The notes below the pieces were generated by a model that was not told where the DNA came from, searched no databases, and saw nothing but the letters and a program-made list of their open reading frames with translations. A DNA stretch of 41,479 bases from an uncultured cyanobacterium (GTDB taxonomy: Bacteria; Cyanobacteriota; Cyanobacteriia; Cyanobacteriales; Nostocaceae), in contig CAIVAU010000086.1 of assembly GCA_903903925.1 (NCBI GenBank), forward strand, positions 1 through 41,479, in the 5' to 3' direction. Position 1 is the first letter of the stretch. Each line of letters begins with the position of its first letter. The position numbers and the translations under genes are program-made. This document shows, in pieces, positions 9,189 through 16,863 of this stretch.

Positions 9189-9272
9189 AGCTGATTTTCC
9201 TCAAAATTTACCTTGCCTGCTAGCTTACAATTAGGTAAAGCATCAAAACTAGTGAACACCTTAAGGTTGGTT

Positions 9273-9566
9273 ATGCAAGAAATTTCTCAAGAAAGAGATA
9301 TAGCCATAGCACGAATATCAGGAATCGTTGAGAAGCTGATTGCTGGTAATACTCTATACAAGGAAAGATTAGACAAAGAGGTAATGATTCAAAATCTAGT
9401 AAGATTTGTTGATAAATTTTCTCCAGAATACCTGAAAACTATTCCCGATGATGAATTAACAAATATCATTGACAGTATTTCGGTAATAGAGGCAGTTTCT
9501 GGGACGTTAAATGACTTAACTCCAGAGCAAATGAAAATGTTTGATGAAGCAGTAGAAGGAAGATAG
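9273..9566 (+). CDS. Putative antitoxin of a PIN-domain toxin-antitoxin pair
   Basis: 97-aa, mainly helical, charged protein ending VSGTLNDLTPEQMKMFDEAVEGR-like sequence. I choose the internal ATG because it gives exactly the same length as the degraded copy at 8666-8959; the frame stays open 20 codons further upstream without support. It ends 6 bp before the PIN toxin ATG, the classic antitoxin-first arrangement with translational coupling. By position and partner it should neutralise the toxin and may repress its own promoter; no known DNA-binding fold (AbrB, RHH) is obvious to me. Confidence 0.75.
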   Translation: MQEISQERDIAIARISGIVEKLIAGNTLYKERLDKEVMIQNLVRFVDKFSPEYLKTIPDDELTNIIDSISVIEAVSGTLNDLTPEQMKMFDEAVEGR

Positions 9567-9572
9567 CAAGAA

Positions 9573-9983
9573 ATGGGCTATCTCCTCGACACGAATATAT
9601 TAACGGCTATTTTGAAGAGAAATGAAAAAATAAGCAATAAGTTAGAAGAGGTGCTTTTTCTAAGACAAGAAGTTTTTATTAGCGGGATCGCATACTATGA
9701 ATCTAAAAGGGGTCTTATTTATGCCAATGCTACTAGACAACTATCTGACCTCAACCAAGTTTGTAAAAAATATAGAGTTTTATTGCTCGACGATATAGAA
9801 ATTATCGAGAAAGCTTGCGAAATTCATGCAGATTTAAAACGCAGGGGTTTACTTATTCAAGAGGCAGATATATTTATAGCGGCTACAGCAATTACACGTG
9901 GATTAATCCTTGTTTCCCATGATTCTGATATGCGGAGAGTTCCGGGAATCACCTTAGAAGATTGGTTGCAGCCAGAGTACTAA
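9573..9983 (+). CDS. PIN-domain ribonuclease toxin (VapC-like)
   Basis: 136-aa PIN domain, the normal VapC size. Mg-binding acidic residues are in place: D6 (LLDTNIL), E43 (YYESKRG), D99 (EADIFIAATA), and D117/D119 (LVSHDSDM). Family members cleave tRNA or rRNA. It follows its antitoxin by 6 bp. The coding sequence is intact, so this pair is probably functional, unlike the two decayed TA genes just upstream. Confidence 0.88.
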   Translation: MGYLLDTNILTAILKRNEKISNKLEEVLFLRQEVFISGIAYYESKRGLIYANATRQLSDLNQVCKKYRVLLLDDIEIIEKACEIHADLKRRGLLIQEADIFIAATAITRGLILVSHDSDMRRVPGITLEDWLQPEY

Positions 9984-10192
9984 GTTTTGATAAACTGAAG
10001 AATATGTTTTAAACTAAACCTAGAATTATTAGTGCGCCAGTATCTCTGGAAAATAGGGTAAATCTAATGCTAGGTCAAAGATTACCATTAATTCCAGACT
10101 TACGCAAGAATTGCCAAAAAACTTAATTTATCGAACTGCCAAGACAGACGGAAAGGTTGCTAAAATCTGAGAAATAATTGAAGTCCTTAAAA

Positions 10193-10852
10193 CTAAGGCG
10201 TCTTTGTCATCGTAGCTGCCATACGAGATTTTATCGCTTCCATAATTTCTGGGGTTTGGGTTTTTTGCCACGCTGGACGTGCTGTTAAGCGATCGCACCA
10301 AGCGTTCAATTTTGGATATTCACCCAAGGAAACACCACCCCTTGGTAACCAAGGTACTATCGTACCAGCTACAGATTCAGCAAGAGTAATACTTTCACTG
10401 CCAAAGAAAGAGCGATGATCGAGTAAACCCTCAAAAAACTTTAGCACTATTGAAATTTTCTGTATTGACTCCTCAATTTTTTCTGGGTCTCCTCCCGGTA
10501 AGCCAAAAATCACAGGAGATAATGGAATTATAGCGGGCATTAATTCATTCACTGTTGCCAGTTGCACCATCCGCACAATGACCAAATCCTTCGCATTCGT
10601 CGGTAACAAAGCAGGTGTAGGGTACTTTGCTTCTAAATAATCCAATATTGCCAAAGATTCCACGATATTAAAGCCATCATCTACCAAAGCAGGGACGTGA
10701 TGGAAAGGACTAATCGCTAAAAACTCTGGTTTAAACTGTTCGCCATCCAGATATTTAACTTCCACCAGTTCAAACGAGAGTCCTTTTTCCAGTAGCGTAA
10801 TCCAGACACGACGAGAATTTGGTGAAATTGGGTTGTAATAAAGCTTTAGCAT
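10193..10852 (-). CDS. Glutathione S-transferase family protein
   Basis: 219 aa with an N-terminal thioredoxin-fold domain (MLKLYYNPISPNSRRVWITL) and the glutathione-contact segment VPALVDDGFNIVESLAILDY (cis-Pro and the Glu-Ser pair near residues 54-66), then an all-helical C-terminal domain. S12/S13 or Y5/Y6 could activate the glutathione thiol. Soluble and probably cytosolic. It is the last gene in a minus-strand run after the K+ channel-like gene, 56 bp away, so co-transcription is possible. Substrate cannot be inferred. Confidence 0.88.
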   Translation of the reverse strand: MLKLYYNPISPNSRRVWITLLEKGLSFELVEVKYLDGEQFKPEFLAISPFHHVPALVDDGFNIVESLAILDYLEAKYPTPALLPTNAKDLVIVRMVQLATVNELMPAIIPLSPVIFGLPGGDPEKIEESIQKISIVLKFFEGLLDHRSFFGSESITLAESVAGTIVPWLPRGGVSLGEYPKLNAWCDRLTARPAWQKTQTPEIMEAIKSRMAATMTKTP

Positions 10853-10908
10853 CAGAAAATCTCAATGTTTTTATTGATCGTGATCCCCAAACATCATAAG
10901 CGAAGGGG

Positions 10909-11691
10909 TTAATCTTTTCTCAACTTTGTTCCGCAAATCTTACAGAACTGAGCATCTGCATCGTGGAAAGACCATCTACAACCAACACAAACTATTTCTA
11001 CAAGATTTGCAGTTTTGACTAATCGCTTAATCAAATCACCAACCTGCCAAGGAATCAGCGCGATCCCGGTTAAAATCATCAAGACTGTAAACAGACGACC
11101 CAACTCAGAAATTGGAGTCACGTCACCAAATCCAACAGTTGTCATGGTGACGATAGAAAAGTAAAACGCGTCTGAAAAAGTACGGAAACCTTTAGAATTT
11201 ACAGGATGCTCGACTTGATAAATTAAGCCTGAGTATACAAAGATAATCACAAATAAAGTAAACAGTATGCGGACAAAAATTATCCCATCTTCTGTACTGA
11301 TACTACCAAATAAAAATTTTCGATCTATAAATCTAATTAACCGCAAAATTCTGAACCATCGTAGTAGTCGAATAAATCCGGTGTCAACTTCTCCTAGGAA
11401 AAAAGGCAAAATAGCCATTAAATCAATAATCGAATAAAAACTTAGAATGTACTGAATTTTATTTTCTGCACTCCACAAACGAAGTAGATATTCCACAGCG
11501 AAGATTATTAATATTGCACTATCCATTACATTGAGATTAAACCGGACAGTATCAGGAATTTGATAAGTCTCCGCTACAAAAATTCCTGAAGAAAGTAGAA
11601 CTAGTCCAGCTATCGTTAAATGAATCGCTTTACCTATCCGTGTTTCTAGGTCTTGCAAGTAAAATGCTGTTTCTTTCTTACTCAGTAGCAT
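10909..11691 (-). CDS. Voltage-gated K+ channel-like protein with zinc-ribbon tail
   Basis: 260-aa six-helix ion channel. An S4-like helix has regularly spaced arginines (RLLRWFRILRLIRF, about 108-121), and the pore loop contains TVGFGD (185-190), a K+ selectivity filter. After the last helix the cytoplasmic tail carries C235-x2-C238 and C250-x2-C253, a likely zinc ribbon. There is no RCK/cNMP domain. Its ATG lies 10 nt after the response regulator stop, so the two are probably one operon. The ribbon might be a metal, redox or protein contact site; that is inference. Confidence 0.85.
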   Translation of the reverse strand: MLLSKKETAFYLQDLETRIGKAIHLTIAGLVLLSSGIFVAETYQIPDTVRFNLNVMDSAILIIFAVEYLLRLWSAENKIQYILSFYSIIDLMAILPFFLGEVDTGFIRLLRWFRILRLIRFIDRKFLFGSISTEDGIIFVRILFTLFVIIFVYSGLIYQVEHPVNSKGFRTFSDAFYFSIVTMTTVGFGDVTPISELGRLFTVLMILTGIALIPWQVGDLIKRLVKTANLVEIVCVGCRWSFHDADAQFCKICGTKLRKD

Positions 11692-11701
11692 AGAGCGGAA
11701 T

Positions 11702-12376
11702 TCAAGAGTTAGGAGTTATGTCATAGTCTAAATACGGTAAAAATGAATTAGCAAAAATTGCTGCTTGAGTGCGATCGCGCAAATTTAAGCGATTCAGAAT
11801 ATTTGTCACATGATTCTTAACTGTCCCCTCAGAAATATAGAGTTTATGAGCAATTTCCCGGTTACTAGCACCAGAAGCAATCAATCGCAAAACTTCTTTT
11901 TCTCTAGGAGTGAGTTCTCCTAAGCTTTGTGGTGGTGGAGGTGACTGAGTTGGTGTCACATTTGAAAACTGGGCTAAAAGTTTTTTAACTATTCCCGGTC
12001 CTAGTTGGGTGTATCCTTTATGGACAGCGCGAATTGCAAAAGCTAACTCTTCTGAGGGTGTATCTTTAAGCAAATAACCCATAGCCCCATTCTGCAACGC
12101 GGCTTTCACATATTCATCATCATCAAAAGTCGTCAACACTAAAACCTTAATTGTATTAAACCGCTTTTGTATTTCTCGCGTCGTTGCTACTCCATCCATG
12201 ACAGGCATTCTAATATCCATCAACACGACATCAGGACAGGATTCTTCAATTAATTTAATTGCAATTTCACCATTTTCTGCTTCTCCCACTATTTCTATAT
12301 CTTGTTCTAGTTCCAATAAAGCTTTTAATCCTTGACGAATTAAACTCTGGTCATCCACAAGTAAGACTTTAATCAT
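11702..12376 (-). CDS. NarL/LuxR-family response regulator
   Basis: 224 aa from the chosen start. The receiver domain begins [20 protein letters not shown], with the phospho-acceptor Asp in [13 protein letters not shown] (about residue 54). The C-terminal GerE/LuxR HTH starts at [13 protein letters not shown] and continues through [20 protein letters not shown]. Two more in-frame ATGs lie 3 and 6 codons upstream; a longer frame to 12517 runs through repeat DNA and is unlikely. The final residues (TPNS) are encoded by heptamer repeat DNA. A matching DesK/NarL-type kinase sits on the same strand at 19019-20278. Likely target: the following K+ channel gene or the kinase promoter. Confidence 0.92.
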   Translation of the reverse strand: MIKVLLVDDQSLIRQGLKALLELEQDIEIVGEAENGEIAIKLIEESCPDVVLMDIRMPVMDGVATTREIQKRFNTIKVLVLTTFDDDEYVKAALQNGAMGYLLKDTPSEELAFAIRAVHKGYTQLGPGIVKKLLAQFSNVTPTQSPPPPQSLGELTPREKEVLRLIASGASNREIAHKLYISEGTVKNHVTNILNRLNLRDRTQAAIFANSFLPYLDYDITPNS

Positions 12377-12403
12377 ATTGGTCATATTAGTCATTGATGA
12401 AAA

Positions 12404-12527
12404 GGGTGTAGGGGGTAGGGGGAGCCAGTCAGCAAGCAACTGGCGTTGTAGGGAACCCCATACATAAATGTAGGGGCTTGTATCTATTTGGGGTGCGGTT
12501 GTTTGATCCTCCCCCACACCCTACATC
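12404..12527. repeat. Imperfect inverted repeat upstream of the response regulator
   Basis: A G-rich stretch (GGTGTAGGGGGTAGGGGGAG) is mirrored by CTCCCCCACACCCTACATC about 85 bp further on, with further GTAGGG/CCCTAC copies between. It looks like intergenic repeat DNA, at one edge of the segment separating the response regulator from its presumed kinase. Confidence 0.5.
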
Positions 12528-12540
12528 CCTCCCCCCATAC

Positions 12541-13109
12541 ATCTTTATACCTTTTCTGATAAAACATAGCCTCCGGGTTGGTAGCAAGGACTACTGTATC
12601 GATCACTTTTCTCAGAGTGTCCCTACCTGAGGAAGAGAGTACGAACTAGCCAAGGGCTATTCACAGCGAAGGTTAGACAAATCTTTTTTGCACGCCTAAA
12701 TCATGTCCGGTATCTGAAGCATTTGTAAACAAATGTTACAATCCATTATTTCTATTAATAAATGTTGCAGGGTATTGATCCCGTTGCTAGATTGTGTATC
12801 AAAGCACTCGCTACCGAAGTTCTGATTGGAGAAAACCTCGGATCAGAATTCTCGCTTACATCTCGTATCTAGGAGACCTATCACTTATGCTCCACATCAA
12901 TCCTGGCGCTGCACTCATTCACTAATTTCCCAGAAAGATATTTCTCCGACTGCGTTCCATCGACTTTTCAGCGAGATGGTTCAGAAATATCTTTAATAAA
13001 TTGTCTGATGACCCTTCAGTAAGTGCTGAGGAAGCTTCATATCCTTGAAGTTTTCCGGTTTGGCATTGGCTAATGACCTATCGGGACCTCAATTTTAGAG
13101 GTTGTAGTT
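12541..13109 (+). promoter_or_regulatory. Long structured leader region before the SDR gene
   Basis: 569 bp without a sizeable ORF. It contains a 7-bp inverted repeat (TTCTGAT 12820-12826, ATCAGAA 12842-12848), a 12-codon reading frame with a GGAG ribosome-binding site (12887-12925), and a perfect 12-bp stem (AAAGATATTTCT 12934-12945, AGAAATATCTTT 12983-12994) with a nested CCATC/GATGG pair (12957-12961, 12975-12979). This could be an attenuating leader for the SDR gene. I match it to no known riboswitch. Confidence 0.4.
12887..12925 (+). CDS. Possible 12-aa leader peptide
   Basis: ATG with an AGGAG motif 11 nt upstream, encoding MLHINPGAALIH and a stop 8 nt before a 12-bp stem-loop. The position suggests a leader peptide, but a frame this short can occur by chance. 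Confidence 0.2.
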   Translation: MLHINPGAALIH

Positions 13110-13925
13110 ATGAACATTAAAGGAAAAACAGCTTTAGTTACCGGAGCTTCCCGTGGAATTGGACGAGCGATCGCACTTGAGCTAGCGAAACAAGGAGCGA
13201 AACGCCTATTGTTGGTAGCACGAGATGCAACTCGGTTAGCGGAAGTAGCAATTGAAATTGAGATGCTTGGTGTAGAAGTCGTTACCCTAGCTTTAGACCT
13301 AACTCAACTGGTAGAGGTGAATATCGTGCTAGCGCAAGCTTGGCGGGATCACGGACCAATTCATCTGCTGGTCAACTGTGCTGGCGTCGCTTACCAAGCT
13401 CCCTTCTTACAGTCCCAACTACCACAGGTGCAGGAAGAGATCAACGTTAATTTAATTGGAATGTACACCATCACCCGTCTAATAGCCCGCCGCATGGCAG
13501 CACAACGAGAGGGAAAAATTGTTAACGTTTCTAGCTTAATGGGCAAGGTAGCTGCACCGACGATGGCGACCTATTCAGCTACCAAGTTTGCAATCTTGGG
13601 ATTCACCCAAGCCTTACGCGGCGAATTAGCAGTACACAACATTCGAGTGATGGCTTTGTTGCCATCCTTAACTGATACTGATATGGTGCGAGAATTAAAA
13701 TGGTTTCGGTGGGTAGTGCCGATGACTCCTGAGAGAGTAGCTCAGGCACTCGTTGCTGGACTGGACAAAGAATCACCTGAAATCTTGATTGGATGGCAAA
13801 GCCATTTAGCAGTGTGGTGCAACCGTATTGCGCCAATGCTGCTAGAGAGAATTTTATTGATGGCTGCTCCGATGAAAGACAGACAAAAGCGCTATCGACG
13901 ACTCAACAATTCTCCGATCACCTAA
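13110..13925 (+). CDS. Short-chain dehydrogenase/reductase
   Basis: 271-aa NAD(P)-dependent oxidoreductase of the classical SDR type: TGASRGIG cofactor motif (11-18), NCAG (89-92, usual NNAG), catalytic Ser near 141-142, Y155 and K159. The basic R15 and R38 region favours NADPH. The C-terminal part has a hydrophobic stretch (IAPMLLERILLMAAP) that may contact membrane. AGAGG lies 8 nt before the ATG. It is preceded by a long structured leader. Substrate unknown. Confidence 0.88.
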   Translation: MNIKGKTALVTGASRGIGRAIALELAKQGAKRLLLVARDATRLAEVAIEIEMLGVEVVTLALDLTQLVEVNIVLAQAWRDHGPIHLLVNCAGVAYQAPFLQSQLPQVQEEINVNLIGMYTITRLIARRMAAQREGKIVNVSSLMGKVAAPTMATYSATKFAILGFTQALRGELAVHNIRVMALLPSLTDTDMVRELKWFRWVVPMTPERVAQALVAGLDKESPEILIGWQSHLAVWCNRIAPMLLERILLMAAPMKDRQKRYRRLNNSPIT

Positions 13926-13993
13926 CGTTGAATAGTATATAGCAATCCTATTTGAGATCGAAGGGGGAAGTGTTTGTAACTCCTGCAGGTATG

Positions 13994-14019
13994 TAGAGAC
14001 GTTGCATTGCACGTCTCTA
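13994..14019. repeat. Dispersed palindrome TAGAGACGT...ACGTCTCTA
   Basis: Perfect 9-bp arms around TGCATTGC. The same type of palindrome occurs inside hpnB at 37298-37329. Such GTAGAGACGTTGC elements are common between cyanobacterial genes. Confidence 0.65.
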
Positions 14020-14113
14020 ATACCTCTCAAACTCTCATTCCTCTGTGTCCTCTGCGTTCTCTGCGGTTTGTTATTCAGTGACTCGTTGGAGTATAGCTGC
14101 TCATTTTTCTTTC

Positions 14114-15463
14114 TCAACTCAGTCGAAGCCACTCCAGAAGCGTTTGCCACCAATTCGCACTAACCTGACCACGTAGCCTCATTTTCTGGCGAATGTCTTG
14201 GATATTCCAGTTGGTTAGTTGAGCAAGAGTTTGTGCCTCCCCCTCAAAGCGCGAGGGTAAAGACCGCTTGTATTCTCTGCCAGCTTGACAGTTGACGGAG
14301 CCTGTGAACGGATATTGCAAAATGTAACGCCCTTGGAAAGATTCGCGGTTAGAGGTTTCTTGAAACATCAGGTCTTCGGGGAATTTGTCGCGGGTGTAGC
14401 GGACATGCAAGCGGGTGATGAAGACATTACTTGAGGGAAAGGAACGACCAAACCTTGAAGGCAAATCATCTTGCCAAAATACGCCTGCTTGTTTCAGTTC
14501 CTCACGGGTCAGGGGTTCAGCAGAGCAAGGGTCACAAGTACTCATATCCCAAGCATATTCCAGAAAGGCAACTTTTCGGTCTTCTCTTGTGTATGTAGTT
14601 TTGAACATAGACTTGTAAAAATCGCCAAATTCATCTTTGACAAACAAGGGAATGTTTGTGTTGGAGGGGATTTTCACCGTGCGGTAGTTGGTGATTTCTG
14701 CTTGTCCTTTGGGTGATAGAACGTAGACAATCAAATCTTGCTCTTTGGTGGCGTTGATCATACCCAAACGAATCGGAAGCATGAACTTGGGTGATTGGTA
14801 ATAAATTTGCAACGGACGAAGGAACTGATAGCCCGTTTCCGCGAATTTATCCAGGTTGACTTTGGCGACAAAGAATTTCATTGAGGAGCGGATGTAGGGC
14901 TGTAGCAACTGTTTTGCTCCTCTGGGGATTTTGTAACCATTGCGGTTAAGCCAAGTTTCCAGCCCCCCAGATTCTCTAGCACTAAGAATAACGATGTCGT
15001 ATTCACCAACGTTGAAACTGGCGAGTACAGTGACACCATTACTGCTTGCGCCACGGCTTCTTTGCGCATCCGCCTTGCGTGCTGTGGGTGCAGATGCGGG
15101 TTTCTCCATCCACTCGGTTGGAGTACAGGGGTTAGAGTCGAAATACTCTACCAATCGTGGCGCACTAAAAGCATCCAATCGCTCTATCATCTTCGGTTCG
15201 CTGACGTGCACTTGGTCTTTCAGCAAGACAGTCGGTACAGGTACGACCACGGCAAAATCCTTCACGTTACCCTGGTAATCATTTGCCATTGTCAGCACCG
15301 TGCGATCGCCATTCCGTGCAATCACCACCTGAGAAGCTTTGTTGTACAGTTTAGTATCAGCTTTAGCAACATAAAATCCGCAAAATGCCCAAGCTGTGGG
15401 TGCAAACCATAGACAAGCGACAAAAATCAATAGTAATGAGATGAAAAATTTTAAGTGTTTCAT
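14114..15463 (-). CDS. Exported DUF2330-domain protein
   Basis: 449 aa with a signal peptide (hydrophobic FFISLLLIFVACLWFAP, cleavage likely after AWA near residue 26). The mature start FCGFYVAKADTKLYNKASQV is characteristic of DUF2330 proteins, whose function is unknown. Several cysteines (including CGFY and the TCDPCSAEPL region) could form disulfides in the periplasm. Its ATG overlaps the stop of the upstream RnfD-like gene by 4 nt (ATGA), so the two are translationally coupled and probably act together. Confidence 0.85.
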   Translation of the reverse strand: MKHLKFFISLLLIFVACLWFAPTAWAFCGFYVAKADTKLYNKASQVVIARNGDRTVLTMANDYQGNVKDFAVVVPVPTVLLKDQVHVSEPKMIERLDAFSAPRLVEYFDSNPCTPTEWMEKPASAPTARKADAQRSRGASSNGVTVLASFNVGEYDIVILSARESGGLETWLNRNGYKIPRGAKQLLQPYIRSSMKFFVAKVNLDKFAETGYQFLRPLQIYYQSPKFMLPIRLGMINATKEQDLIVYVLSPKGQAEITNYRTVKIPSNTNIPLFVKDEFGDFYKSMFKTTYTREDRKVAFLEYAWDMSTCDPCSAEPLTREELKQAGVFWQDDLPSRFGRSFPSSNVFITRLHVRYTRDKFPEDLMFQETSNRESFQGRYILQYPFTGSVNCQAGREYKRSLPSRFEGEAQTLAQLTNWNIQDIRQKMRLRGQVSANWWQTLLEWLRLS

Positions 15464-16413
15464 TTCTTGTTAGTTGTAAAAAAGAACCACTCACTCCTCC
15501 AAGAAAAACGTGGTGCAGACCAAAGGACATCTACCAGGATGGTTAATGGGGCAAGGGCAAACAGTGCCCAGAAAACTGCGGTGGGCACAAAGAAATAATT
15601 CCGTAGAATCACAGTCAAAATGGCGATGCACACTGCCCAAACGATACGTCCCATTCTAGCATTGGGAATTGACCGAGGGTCAGTCACCATAAATAGGGCA
15701 AACAACAGCAAAGACCCACTCATCATCCGATGGTAGTAGACATCCCAGGTCCAGCCTAGCCAAAGATTGCGAATTGCCTCTAAGATGGCGTAGCTACCCA
15801 AAAAAGCGGCTGTCGTATCCCAGCGACCAACTAGGTGCAAAATCATGCCGCCAGTACCAGCAAATAACAGCCCATACCACCAGTCCTCGCCCCACTGTCC
15901 AGGTGTTACCCATGCATCAGAGGTGAATTGCAAGGCAAAAATGATCCCAAAATTGGCGGGATTGAAGAAATGCTTTTCCCCGACTTTAAAGACAAATTTG
16001 CTGGCGATCGCAACCGCTGCGGCTAAAGTCATGGTGGTCCAGTATTCAGCCCTTAATAGCAGACTAAGTCCCAAAGCGGTGATGAGGGCACTGCGAAGAG
16101 AGTGTGGGGAGTGTGGGGAGAGGGGGGAGAGAGGGGGAGTCATGTCTTCCTCACTTTCTTTCCCTTCCTTACCTTCCTTACCTCCCACACTCCCCACACT
16201 CTCTCCCCTCGCGTTCCATCTGACAACTGTTGACAAAAGCCATTGCATTGATAAGCAGGTGGCGATCGCTACCCCAATCAATTCCGGTCGTAGCGTCCAG
16301 TCTCTTGTCCCAATTCCCAAGACCAAAAACAAGCTCAAAAATAGAATTTGATAATCGCGTATATCTTGGAACAGATAATTCAAGCCCAGATACTCTAGGA
16401 TTTTTCTGGACAT
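15460..16413 (-). CDS. RnfD/NqrB-like membrane protein
   Basis: Multi-helix membrane protein resembling RnfD/NqrB, the flavin-bearing subunit of Na+/H+-pumping redox complexes. Family marks include LFQDIRDYQILF near the start, KHFFNPANFGIIFAL, and LLLFALFMVTDPRSIP. I do not see the S(T)GAT motif that anchors FMN in true RnfD/NqrB. No other rnf/nqr genes are nearby. Start: the Met before SRKILEYLGLNYLFQD; an in-frame ATG 21 codons upstream (16476) is possible. A low-complexity insert of about 36 residues (Gly/Lys/Glu then Ser/Pro/His) is encoded by an inverted-repeat element. Stop overlaps the DUF2330 start. Confidence 0.8.
   Translation of the reverse strand: MSRKILEYLGLNYLFQDIRDYQILFLSLFLVLGIGTRDWTLRPELIGVAIATCLSMQWLLSTVVRWNARGESVGSVGGKEGKEGKESEEDMTPPLSPLSPHSPHSLRSALITALGLSLLLRAEYWTTMTLAAAVAIASKFVFKVGEKHFFNPANFGIIFALQFTSDAWVTPGQWGEDWWYGLLFAGTGGMILHLVGRWDTTAAFLGSYAILEAIRNLWLGWTWDVYYHRMMSGSLLLFALFMVTDPRSIPNARMGRIVWAVCIAILTVILRNYFFVPTAVFWALFALAPLTILVDVLWSAPRFSWRSEWFFFTTNKK
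16098..16203. repeat. 106-bp element with 20-bp perfect inverted repeats inside a gene
   Basis: GAGAGTGTGGGGAGTGTGGG at 16098-16117 is the exact reverse complement of 16184-16203. Between the arms is G-rich then polypyrimidine sequence. It lies in frame in the RnfD-like gene and encodes its low-complexity loop. Confidence 0.8.
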
Positions 16414-16476
16414 AGCGGTTTCCACTCTTGTTACACCAGTAGGAGTGGCTTTGATGAGTATCCTTCTTTTGCTCAT

Positions 16477-16863
16477 GCTTTAGGGTAATAGCGGCAATTA
16501 GCAAGTGTCAAGAAAGTTGAGAGCGATGAACAGGAAAATGGGTACATCCCAGTTTTTATTATTCTTTAACAATAAAATATCGCCAGACGCCATCTACAAT
16601 AGGACTCCGCCATTGAGATATTTTTTCTCTTTGGGCATTTTAAAAAGTGGGATGCTCCCCAGGAAAATTTTATGCAACCAACAGATTCACCAACCAAAGG
16701 TACATGGCTAATGCTAGAAAAACTGTTGCGCGAAGTGAATCAAAAACTTGACAATAGCAGATTATCTATTTTTTGGTGATTATTTTATGACTCGTAGACC
16801 TTAATCATTAAAAGCCGAATCTTGATTTTTTGTGAAAGCCTTACATACGGTGAAGAGTGAGAT
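16477..16863. other. AT-rich intergenic region
   Basis: 387 bp between two minus-strand genes. It should contain the promoter of the RnfD-like/DUF2330 pair. The only coding hint is a 35-codon plus-strand frame at 16672-16779. No terminator hairpin stands out. Confidence 0.35.
16672..16779 (+). CDS. Possible 35-aa small protein
   Basis: ATG with AGGA about 7 nt upstream, encoding a helical, charged peptide (LMLEKLLREVNQKLDNSRL) and ending in Phe-Trp. It matches no family I know. The ribosome-binding site and amphipathic composition are the only support. Confidence 0.2.
   Translation: MQPTDSPTKGTWLMLEKLLREVNQKLDNSRLSIFW

Noticed and set aside
10085..10192. IS end suggested by the agacttacgcaag-like sequence
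   Set aside because: No matching inverted end or transposase fragment found nearby.
12377..12517. N-terminal extension of the response regulator
   Set aside because: It translates G-rich repeat DNA; the receiver domain begins right at the inner ATG.
14415..15412. Several plus-strand frames opposite the DUF2330 gene
   Set aside because: They are antisense to a gene with a clear signal peptide and domain, and show no features of their own.
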